Positions 34,052-41,092 of a stretch of 64,000 nucleotides of DNA are shown piece after piece. Below the pieces are notes generated by a model. The model was not told where the DNA came from. It was given only the letters and a program-made list of their open reading frames with translations, and made no database searches. A program made the translations under genes and the position numbers. Position 1 is the stretch's first letter, and each line of letters opens with the position of its first letter. This stretch comes from Lachnospiraceae bacterium (GTDB lineage Bacteria > Bacillota > Clostridia > Lachnospirales > Lachnospiraceae). Location: assembly GCA_024699325.1 (NCBI GenBank), contig JAILPS010000038.1:1-64000 (forward strand), read 5' to 3'.

Positions 34052-35041
34052 CTAATCCACAACATCGTTCTGAAAACGGCTAAGATGCTCAAACGGCGTG
34101 ATCTGGCGTCCTCTGTAGAGGCCGCAGCCGTCATTGATGAGCGAATTGTTTGCCGCCGCGAACATGTTCACATCAATATCCTTAAGTTCAATCTGTATGA
34201 GACTCAAAACCCTCTCATACGCTTCATCGAAATATATGCACTCCCCCTCGGGGATTACATTTCTACGTTTCCTCTCGCTCTCCTGCCTCTTCTCGTAACC
34301 TAAGTGGTTGGCAGGGCCGATCTCAGCGTAGTCGTCCATGTCCTTGGTTCGAAGCTGAACCTCCACATAGCAGCCCGCCACATTGTCATACAGCGTTATG
34401 TGGAGCGAGCGGTAGCCGTAGGAGCTAACATTCTCGATGTAGTCCCTGTAGTAGCGCCTAAGCTCTGGAAGAAGCTTGTCTGAGTGACTTCCCAGATCCA
34501 CCCCCGCAAGCTCCGCGTTAAAACCTCTGCTCTCAAGAAATGCGGGCATGCGATTTGCGATATCGTAGAGAAGCTTAATCTCCTCCTCCTCGCGGTTGGC
34601 GCCGGGCTTTAGGTGGCACTTGGGCATGCTTATCACTATCCTGTAGGCGATCAGATCCCTGAAGCGGTTAAGCCTGCTCTTAAGCACGGGCGCCGTGGGA
34701 TATGAGCCGTGTTCCCTGTAATAATCATAGATATAGTCGAGAACGTAAGCGTTAAACTTCTCCTCCGCCCTTATAAGAGACTTGATGCGCCCCTTGAAGG
34801 TGAAGGCAAGCTCAGGATACTCGCTGCTCATAAACTTGTAGAACTCGCGAATTCTCCCTGACTGGCTGGTCAGGAAGTCGTTGTGCTCCAAAATATCTGT
34901 TATCTGTCGCAGAAAATCCACATGTACCATGTCTATCTGGTTGTGTGAAAATCTTGCGCTCTGCTCTAAGTCTTGTGCGTATCTGTGAAGGATTTTAAGA
35001 ACTGTGTCCCCCGAATACAGGTAATCGTTTAGTTTAATCAT
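34052..35041 (-). CDS. RelA/SpoT-domain (p)ppGpp synthetase-like protein
   Basis: A 329-residue protein with a RelA/SpoT synthetase domain in its middle: FTFKGRIKSLIRAEEK (substrate loop), RFRDLIAYRIVIS (metal Asp), YGYRSLHITL, VEVQLRT (catalytic Glu) and GPANHLGYEK. There is no HD hydrolase and no TGS or ACT domain, so it resembles a small alarmone synthetase with about 100 extra N-terminal residues. ATG 35041 is chosen: a promoter at 35087-35115 would give it a 40-base leader and AAGGCGGGG lies before it, whereas GTG 35068 would sit within 15 bases of the expected transcription start. It is 25 bases upstream of the sensor-GGDEF gene and probably heads that operon, linking two nucleotide second messengers. 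Confidence 0.85.
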   Translation of the reverse strand: MIKLNDYLYSGDTVLKILHRYAQDLEQSARFSHNQIDMVHVDFLRQITDILEHNDFLTSQSGRIREFYKFMSSEYPELAFTFKGRIKSLIRAEEKFNAYVLDYIYDYYREHGSYPTAPVLKSRLNRFRDLIAYRIVISMPKCHLKPGANREEEEIKLLYDIANRMPAFLESRGFNAELAGVDLGSHSDKLLPELRRYYRDYIENVSSYGYRSLHITLYDNVAGCYVEVQLRTKDMDDYAEIGPANHLGYEKRQESERKRRNVIPEGECIYFDEAYERVLSLIQIELKDIDVNMFAAANNSLINDGCGLYRGRQITPFEHLSRFQNDVVD

Positions 35042-35086
35042 AAGCCCCCGCCTTTTCCATGGGCACACCTGCCCATAATCGGTTAT

Positions 35087-35115
35087 ATTTTACCACATAG
35101 TATATCCTCTTGCAA
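35087..35115 (-). promoter_or_regulatory. Promoter of the RelA-domain/GGDEF/fkp operon
   Basis: Minus strand TTGCAA (35110-35115), 17-bp spacer, TAAAAT (35087-35092). Just downstream, ATGGGC-ACACCT-GCCCAT (35059-35076) is a perfect 6-bp inverted repeat at the expected start of the RNA. Confidence 0.65.
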
Positions 35116-35151
35116 GAAGTAAGAATATGTGATTCACTGCCACAAATGGCA

Positions 35152-35180
35152 TTGAATTTAATAATATTATCCTGTATTAT
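35152..35180 (+). promoter_or_regulatory. Candidate promoter of the 147-residue hypothetical gene
   Basis: TTGAAT (35152-35157), 17-bp spacer, TATTAT (35175-35180), 32 bases before the ATG. A TATAAT at 35180-35185 overlaps it but has no properly spaced -35 box. Confidence 0.6.
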
Positions 35181-35212
35181 ATAATCAGCAAAAAATTAAA
35201 CGGAGGTTTACT

Positions 35213-35656
35213 ATGGATATTTTAGGAAGATGGGTTGTTGAGGGAGTTCTCTCATTTGATGAGAATTTCAAGAGATCGTATGTGTCAATCGAGGAGTATT
35301 TAAACTCCCCATACGATGACGATGATCCTGATATGATCAGGCACGAGCAGGCTGAGAGAAACAGAATGTGCTCAACCGTTATCGACATCTTAGCTGACGG
35401 AACAATCAAGAACATGATGGCCATCCCTGAGAACGTGACACAGGAAGAACTTGACAAGAGCGGCATGGAAGTCGTAGAGGGCAAGTACGTTGTCTTAGAG
35501 TCTGGGTGCTGGAAGGAAGAGGACGGAAAATACTTCGTCAAGGCCGGCCAGGAGACAGACGAAAACGGCGCCACCAAGGATCACTATGAGCCTATGGAGG
35601 TTGACGCTGACGGCTATCTCTACTATCTCTTAATGCTCAAGATGAAGAGGGCATAA
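35213..35656 (+). CDS. Acidic hypothetical protein
   Basis: A 147-residue soluble, strongly acidic protein not recognised. It begins MDILGRWVVEGVLSFDENF, which resembles the opening strand of lipocalin-like proteins, and contains a DDDDPD patch near residue 35 and a GYLYYLLMLKMKRA end. There is no signal peptide. It is a single gene with its own promoter, GGAGG ribosome site and a strong terminator, so it is probably well expressed. Function unknown. Confidence 0.75.
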   Translation: MDILGRWVVEGVLSFDENFKRSYVSIEEYLNSPYDDDDPDMIRHEQAERNRMCSTVIDILADGTIKNMMAIPENVTQEELDKSGMEVVEGKYVVLESGCWKEEDGKYFVKAGQETDENGATKDHYEPMEVDADGYLYYLLMLKMKRA

Positions 35657-35678
35657 GCTTAAAACTCTGATATGACTG

Positions 35679-35704
35679 ACACCTCCGGAGCACTCCGGAG
35701 GTGT
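35679..35704 (+). terminator. Terminator of the acidic hypothetical gene
   Basis: An 11-bp stem ACACCTCCGGA / TCCGGAGGTGT with a GCAC loop, followed by TTTTGTTTT. Confidence 0.92.
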
Positions 35705-35730
35705 TTTTGTTTTCCCGGGACTTAATGAAA

Positions 35731-35755
35731 ATGGCAGGGCGCTAAGCCCTGCCAT
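35731..35755 (-). terminator. Terminator of the three-module lipoprotein gene
   Basis: A perfect 10-bp stem ATGGCAGGGC / GCCCTGCCAT with a GCTAA loop, then TTTTCATT on the minus strand. Confidence 0.85.
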
Positions 35756-35762
35756 CAAAATA

Positions 35763-37448
35763 TTATTCAGTAATCGCCGCAAGAGCCTCTTCCATTGTGG
35801 AATAGTACTCAACCATCACGCACTTGGAAACATCCATGATAGCGTTACATTTGCTTAAGAATTCATCCTGCTCAACCTCTGTGTAGACTGCATCCCCTGA
35901 TGAATCTGTCTCATTTACAAACTGGCCGTCATCGCCGTACTCTCCCTCAACCCACATATATGTAAATGTGTCATCACCGTTTGAATAGAACCATGGGTCC
36001 TCAAGATATAACAGTTCTGTTCCTGTGAACTTGTAGAAATAGATATCTCCCTCGTCAAATGTCTCATCCTCTAAGTAGAATGAAGCCTGTGAATAGAGGT
36101 CACCTGTGCCCTGATTTACATATACTGTAATGCCGCCGAAGAGTGTCGCATAGTATAACTCTCCATCGTTAGGATTCATATAGAGAATGTATGAATTGTC
36201 GGAATCCTCGTTGGTGAAGCACAACAGCTCAGGGTATTCGTCATCATTTACATAGCTCCATGCGACATATGGCGCTGTGCTCTTAAAATAATTATCGTAT
36301 GCGTCAATCATAGCCAGGATATAATCGTTGACAGCCTCGTCAGATGAATGTGTTCCATCTGTGCCAGTCTCGCCGTCGGTTGTCTCATCCTCAGTGGTTT
36401 CCTCCTCGGTTGTCTCCTCCTCGGTTGTCTCCTCCTCGGTTGTCTCCTCAGGCGCGTTCTCAACCTCTACCCTGATAGAATCCTGAATTGTCTCCTCGAT
36501 GCTCCACGCATTGTTATAATCGTAGTAGGTAAACTTAAGATCCATATAGATGGTGATTAAGCCGTATGTGTCATCCTCAATCTGGGCTGTAACGCTTGCA
36601 GTAGCGCTCATCTCGTCGATCTGCACATCGTCGACTGCTGTTATAGTCATGTCGCAGTAGTCAGGATATACGTAAACATCCTCGACATAGTTGCTGAGAC
36701 TTAAATAGCTGTATGACTTGTCAAATGCAGCCTGTACAGTCTCAACATTAAGCTCAGGCATCTCAACACTCTTCTCATAGTTGTCAACTGTCACATATGA
36801 AACCTCCCAAGCCTTGTCAGCCTCTGGGTACCAGTAGCCAACCTCAAGAGTGTAATCATATGTCACATTCTCCTGGGTATAAACGCCTGAGAACATAGCT
36901 GTTCCTGATGTCTCACCCTCTGTGAAGCTCTTGCTGTCAAGCGTCAGATCATCTGCTACATCCTTATAATAAATATATGTCTCCCAGTCAAATGTGAACT
37001 TGTCTTCATAGGCTGCGAGCATGCTTCTAAGCTCATCGTCTGTAGGAAGTGTAAGGTCATATGAGAACTCCATGTTGCTGAGTGTCACATACTTCTCATA
37101 ATTCTTGCAGTACCATGTGCCCTCCTCGTCGTCGAGCTTGAATACTATCTCATAGTCAAATGTCACATTCTTGTCGCCGTCAACAGTCTTGCAGCTTCCT
37201 GTGACTGTACACTTGTCGCCGTCATCATTGAGCTTGGTGTCCTTAACCTCTACCTCAAGGTCATCCTCTGTGACTTCCTCACCTGACTCCTCCATGTAAC
37301 CTAATAAAACCTTCGTCACATCCTTCTTAGAAGGCTTGGAAGCCTCCTGCTCCTCGGTCTTGGAAGTATCCTCATCGTTACATCCTGTGAGCGCTGTAGG
37401 AACCGCCAAACACAGTGCCATGGCAAGCATTAAATACTTCTTTCTCAT
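35763..37448 (-). CDS. Lipoprotein with three tandem modules and a Thr/Glu linker
   Basis: A 561-residue lipoprotein. The signal sequence ends in the lipobox ALTGC, with the lipidated residue at Cys23. Residues about 41-130, 134-232 and 233-330 look like three related modules: each starts with a helix, runs through an alternating beta segment (for example CTVTGSCKTVDGDKNVTFDY, SGTAMFSGVYTQENVTYDY, SATASVTAQIEDDTYGL) and ends near a Trp. Residues 334-360 are ETTEE repeats. The C-terminal part (371-561) has a DDEYPELL phrase reminiscent of FG-GAP-like repeats. Not recognised as a known family; probably a surface protein. The start is ATG 37448 with AAGGAGGAG; the frame to 37553 crosses the upstream gene's terminator and is rejected. 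Confidence 0.8.
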   Translation of the reverse strand: MRKKYLMLAMALCLAVPTALTGCNDEDTSKTEEQEASKPSKKDVTKVLLGYMEESGEEVTEDDLEVEVKDTKLNDDGDKCTVTGSCKTVDGDKNVTFDYEIVFKLDDEEGTWYCKNYEKYVTLSNMEFSYDLTLPTDDELRSMLAAYEDKFTFDWETYIYYKDVADDLTLDSKSFTEGETSGTAMFSGVYTQENVTYDYTLEVGYWYPEADKAWEVSYVTVDNYEKSVEMPELNVETVQAAFDKSYSYLSLSNYVEDVYVYPDYCDMTITAVDDVQIDEMSATASVTAQIEDDTYGLITIYMDLKFTYYDYNNAWSIEETIQDSIRVEVENAPEETTEEETTEEETTEEETTEDETTDGETGTDGTHSSDEAVNDYILAMIDAYDNYFKSTAPYVAWSYVNDDEYPELLCFTNEDSDNSYILYMNPNDGELYYATLFGGITVYVNQGTGDLYSQASFYLEDETFDEGDIYFYKFTGTELLYLEDPWFYSNGDDTFTYMWVEGEYGDDGQFVNETDSSGDAVYTEVEQDEFLSKCNAIMDVSKCVMVEYYSTMEEALAAITE

Positions 37449-37546
37449 ATTCTCCTCCTTGTAGTAATAGTCAGCTAATCTAAATAACAGATTGAATCTA
37501 TCATACTTCATTAAAACATATACTGCCAAAAAAGGCAACAAAAAAA

Positions 37547-37562
37547 GCCACATAAATGTGGC
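37547..37562 (-). terminator. Terminator of the 39-residue gene
   Basis: GCCACA-TAAA-TGTGGC hairpin followed on the minus strand by TTTTTTT, 17 bases after the small gene's stop codon. Confidence 0.88.
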
Positions 37563-37578
37563 CTGTTTATCTCATGTA

Positions 37579-37698
37579 TTAGTTGTTCTCTATTGGAAGC
37601 TCGTTATCGTTAGTCCCTGGTGTAGTCGATGTCACAATAACATCTTCCTTCTCAAAGTGTAATATTTCAAGCTGCGCCCTCTCATAAACTGTCTTCAT
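37579..37698 (-). CDS. 39-residue peptide gene with its own promoter and terminator
   Basis: ATG 37698 to TAA 37579 encodes 39 residues starting MKTVYERAQLEILHFEKEDV, followed by IVTSTTPGTNDNELPIENN. AAGGAG lies 8 bases before the ATG. A promoter (37742-37770) and a strong terminator (37547-37562) enclose only this gene, giving an mRNA of roughly 190 bases. The layout is a charged amphipathic N-terminus, a DVIVTS turn and an Asn/Asp/Gly/Thr tail. There is no Cys, no signal peptide and no membrane helix. From memory, similar short peptides with a DVI-x-TS core occur unannotated in gut Firmicutes; this is unverified. Function unknown; a RiPP-like precursor or small regulator are options. Confidence 0.75.
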   Translation of the reverse strand: MKTVYERAQLEILHFEKEDVIVTSTTPGTNDNELPIENN

Positions 37699-37741
37699 AC
37701 TTATTCGCTCCTTTGGCCGTCCTGCGGCACATACTCTCTAG

Positions 37742-37770
37742 ATAATAGCAGAGCTTTTCAAATAATTCAA
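37742..37770 (-). promoter_or_regulatory. Promoter of the 39-residue peptide gene
   Basis: Minus strand TTGAAT (37765-37770), 17-bp spacer, TATTAT (37742-37747). Hexamers and spacing are identical to the candidate promoter at 35152-35180. Confidence 0.7.
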
Positions 37771-37846
37771 TATGTCAACCCATGAATTTGTCAAAAAACT
37801 CTCACAAAAATGCTCAAACAGACAAAAAACGTTAAGATTTGGCAGG

Positions 37847-37875
37847 TTGCCACAAAACGCTTTAGCCATTATAAT
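37847..37875 (+). promoter_or_regulatory. Promoter of the DUF975/CmpB-like gene
   Basis: TTGCCA (37847-37852), 17-bp spacer, TATAAT (37870-37875), 39 bases before the ATG. Confidence 0.75.
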
Positions 37876-37914
37876 AACTGTGTTTACTGACTATGGAATA
37901 TATGGAGGAATCCT

Positions 37915-39789
37915 ATGGATACCATGGAAAAGGCGACATTAAATCGCAAAGCACTCAAGAAGGCTGCCAGAGCCCGATTCTTTAAATTCTACTGGATGTT
38001 TGTATTCCTGTGTCTGTTGCTTGCAGCACTAGGCATAAGCTACGGGAGCACCATAAGTGCCCTGACGTCTGATATAAGGAGCGAGGAGAGCGTTAGTTTT
38101 TATGACTTTACCACGAAGCTTGTCTCAAGCCTGAGGGATGCTGCAAAGTCTGATGATGACACAAACAGCGAAGTCATAGACGACACTTCCATAGAGACGC
38201 CTGCACAGAAGGAGGAACTAAACATTACAGACAACCAGAAAATGTTTGGCATAATCTCCGTGGGCTACTCCAGAGGCGTTTTTGCCTCTGTCTACAACTC
38301 TGTGTCGTCAGGTGATATGTTTTCTAAACTCTTCACCATGATTCATGAATTTGCCAAATCGCCGAGACTGGCCACCGCCCTGTTCATATTCTTCGGGCTG
38401 GCTTTCTCCGCCACATTTTCAATATGTTTGTTAAATGTTTTCATGGTCAGCGTGAAGCGTGTTTTTATGGAGGCCAGAACCTACGACATCATACCTTCAG
38501 CCAGATACTTCTATCTCTACAAAACCCGCACAGCATTTAAGGTTGGATTTGCAGTGTTTGTGAGGGATGTGCTGGAATTCTTATGGATACTTACCATCGT
38601 CGGAGGCGCAATCAAGGCGTACTCCTACATGATGGTCCCCTATATTTTGGCGGAAAACCCTTCGCTTAAACCGCTTCAGGCCATCAAGCTGTCCCGCAAA
38701 ATGATGCACGGCCACAAAATCGAGGCTTTTAAGCTGAGCGTATCCTTCCTGCCATATGCGCTTTTGGATGTTCTCACCTTCGGTCTCGTGGGCATACTCT
38801 ACGCAAACCCCTACATGGAGATAACGAGGGCTGAGTACTACGCATACGTAAGAAGATGCGCCAAGAGGGATAATGTCGAGGGCGTGGAGGTTTTAAACGA
38901 CCTCTATCTCTACGAATACGCCCCTGAGAAGAAGATCCGCATAGCCTATGCAGATATTTTACAGACCGTCAACGAGGTCTCTAAATCAGAGCTTCCCAAA
39001 AACATAGGTTTCAGAGGCTTCATGGAGGACACATTTGGCCTAACTCCTGCATATGACGCGAAGGAGAAGGCTTATCAGGATATTTCCAACAAGAAATACG
39101 CCATCAAGCATATCAAGGAAGCCCTTGAACAGAAGACCTATCCCTTCAGAATGTTCACCATCCCGATCAAAGAGGGAGCCAGGGATGTGGGGCCCACGCA
39201 CTACGACAGGCACTACTCCTTCTTTTCAATCGTGTTCATGTTTTTCTCCATGTCCATGGTTGGCTGGCTGTGGGAGGTTGTCCTTCACATGCTTCAGGGC
39301 GGCGGTTTTGTAAACCGCGGAACCCTCCACGGACCATGGCTTCCAATCTACGGCTGTGGCGGAATATTGATTCTTTTAGTTTTAAACAAGCTTCGCAAAA
39401 AACCTGTGGCCGAATTCTTCGCCGCAATCATTCTCTGCGGAGTTTTGGAATATTTCATCTCATGGTTTCTTGAGGTCACTTACGGTGGCATGAAATGGTG
39501 GGACTACACGGGGTACTTCCTAAACATCAACGGCCGCATCTGCGGCGAAGGACTTCTCGTGTTTGGCTTAGGAGGTGTGGCATTTGTCTATGCCGCAGCG
39601 CCTGCTCTTGACAATATCTTCAGGGGTATCAGGAAGAATATAGCAGTTCCCGTGTGCGTCGCCCTTCTCATCGTATTTTTCTTAGACGTGGGCTACTCAA
39701 GCATGCACCCCAATGCCGGCAAGGGAATAACCGCTGCCACCCACGAGATATCTACAGTACCTGAGGCAAATGGAGGCGGACCATGTTGA
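37915..39789 (+). CDS. DUF975-like membrane protein fused to CmpB-like (ABC-transporter type IV) domain
   Basis: A 624-residue integral membrane protein. The N-terminal part (about 1-320) resembles DUF975: a basic start NRKALKKAARARFFKFYW, helix 1, an extracytoplasmic loop (about 45-120), then several helices and an amphipathic segment with SLKPLQAIKLSRKMMHGHK. After a soluble stretch (about 320-430), the C-terminal part (about 435-600) has the PF06541-like pattern: GWLWEVVLHMLQGGGFVNRGTLHGPWLPIYG and NINGRICGEGLLVFGLGG. Both families are usually separate proteins of unknown function. It overlaps the following phosphoesterase by 7 bases. ATG 37915 with GGAGGAA. Confidence 0.8.
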   Translation: MDTMEKATLNRKALKKAARARFFKFYWMFVFLCLLLAALGISYGSTISALTSDIRSEESVSFYDFTTKLVSSLRDAAKSDDDTNSEVIDDTSIETPAQKEELNITDNQKMFGIISVGYSRGVFASVYNSVSSGDMFSKLFTMIHEFAKSPRLATALFIFFGLAFSATFSICLLNVFMVSVKRVFMEARTYDIIPSARYFYLYKTRTAFKVGFAVFVRDVLEFLWILTIVGGAIKAYSYMMVPYILAENPSLKPLQAIKLSRKMMHGHKIEAFKLSVSFLPYALLDVLTFGLVGILYANPYMEITRAEYYAYVRRCAKRDNVEGVEVLNDLYLYEYAPEKKIRIAYADILQTVNEVSKSELPKNIGFRGFMEDTFGLTPAYDAKEKAYQDISNKKYAIKHIKEALEQKTYPFRMFTIPIKEGARDVGPTHYDRHYSFFSIVFMFFSMSMVGWLWEVVLHMLQGGGFVNRGTLHGPWLPIYGCGGILILLVLNKLRKKPVAEFFAAIILCGVLEYFISWFLEVTYGGMKWWDYTGYFLNINGRICGEGLLVFGLGGVAFVYAAAPALDNIFRGIRKNIAVPVCVALLIVFFLDVGYSSMHPNAGKGITAATHEISTVPEANGGGPC

Positions 39790-40976
39790 CATTTGCAATG
39801 TTAGCAATTTATATAATTATGGTTGGCTACGTCATATGGCGAAGCATTCACGTGTTCAAGCGCTTAGGCTACATATTCAAATACAAGCGCTTCACGGTCA
39901 CCTACGCGGCCATCATCCTGTTTATGTCCATACTGCTGATAGCGGGGGCATTCCTTCCGGTCACCAGTTTTCAGGCAGGTCTTCACAGACTTCGCTACTA
40001 CTGGCTGGGCTTCTTTATCTACATGATCTTCTTCATGGTGATAGCGGACATCATCGCTCTCATCGATAAGATTGTCAGAAAAAACAGGCCCCTGCCCATG
40101 GAGATCAAGAAATACTGCTACCGAGTCATCGCGGGCTACGTTCTGTTTGCCTCTCTGTTTTTCACGCTGTACGGAGTTATCCACTCCCACAAGCTCACGC
40201 AGAGAACCTACGAGGTGGCAGTCAATAAGGACGGCGGTTCTGTAAGCGGTCTTAAGATTGCCCTTATCGCAGATCTGCACCTCGGCTACACATTTGGCGC
40301 CGAGCAGATGGAGGCTGTGGTCGAGAAGATCAACGCTATGAACCCTGACCTTATCATCGTAGCGGGCGACATATATGACAACAGCTACGACGCCATACAG
40401 GACCCTGAGAGGTGTGCTCGCATCCTCAGCGGCCTTAAGAGCACCTACGGAACCTACGCAGTCTACGGAAACCACGATGTGGAATCCATGCTTATCGGCG
40501 GTTTTTCAGTCACGGATGACACCTACGCCCTAAGAGATGAGAGGCTAGTTAAGTTCTGTGCCGACTGCGGCTTTACCATGCTTGAGGACGACGTGGTGCT
40601 CATAGATGACAGCTTCTATCTCATAGGCCGTATGGACCTTGAGATTACGGGCAATGGCACGACAAAACACAGGACTGCTGACGAGCTGACTAAGGATTTA
40701 GATAAGTCCAAGCCCATCATCATGATCACCCACGAGCCTGACGAGCTCTATGAGACCGCCGACGCAGGCGTCGACCTTCTCCTCTCAGGCCACACACACG
40801 CGGGACAGTTTTTCCCTCTGACCATAGTTCAGCCCTTCAGGTGGAAGAACTACTGGGGAATCAAACAGTTTGACGACATGTACAGCATAGTGACCAGCGG
40901 AGTCGGAGTTTACGGGCCCAGCATCAGAGTCTTCACAGACAGCGAGGTCGTGGAGATTAACGTGACATTTGAATAA
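39783..40976 (+). CDS. Membrane-anchored metallophosphoesterase (YkuE type)
   Basis: A 397-residue protein with four hydrophobic segments in the first 150 residues and a calcineurin-like phosphoesterase domain (about 160-397). All metal motifs are intact: ADLHLG, AGDIYD, YGNHD, THEPD and SGHTHAGQ. YkuE-like enzymes act on lipid- or nucleotide-linked phosphates at the membrane; the substrate here is not known. It starts inside the end of the DUF975/CmpB-like gene, so the two proteins are probably made in a fixed ratio and may work together. A terminator follows 70 bases later. Confidence 0.88.
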   Translation: MLTFAMLAIYIIMVGYVIWRSIHVFKRLGYIFKYKRFTVTYAAIILFMSILLIAGAFLPVTSFQAGLHRLRYYWLGFFIYMIFFMVIADIIALIDKIVRKNRPLPMEIKKYCYRVIAGYVLFASLFFTLYGVIHSHKLTQRTYEVAVNKDGGSVSGLKIALIADLHLGYTFGAEQMEAVVEKINAMNPDLIIVAGDIYDNSYDAIQDPERCARILSGLKSTYGTYAVYGNHDVESMLIGGFSVTDDTYALRDERLVKFCADCGFTMLEDDVVLIDDSFYLIGRMDLEITGNGTTKHRTADELTKDLDKSKPIIMITHEPDELYETADAGVDLLLSGHTHAGQFFPLTIVQPFRWKNYWGIKQFDDMYSIVTSGVGVYGPSIRVFTDSEVVEINVTFE

Positions 40977-41046
40977 TCATACTTGGCCGGGCAATCTGCA
41001 GTCTGAACAAGCTCGACCCCAACGACATTTGATAAAACGGCACACA

Positions 41047-41076
41047 AAAGCCCAGCCTCGAAAGAGACTGGGCTTT
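41047..41076. terminator. Bidirectional terminator between phosphoesterase and glgP
   Basis: A 13-bp stem with one mismatch (AAAGCCCAG...CTGGGCTTT) and a GAAA loop. Serves both converging genes. Confidence 0.88.
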
Positions 41077-41092
41077 ATTATGTCCTGTTTAA

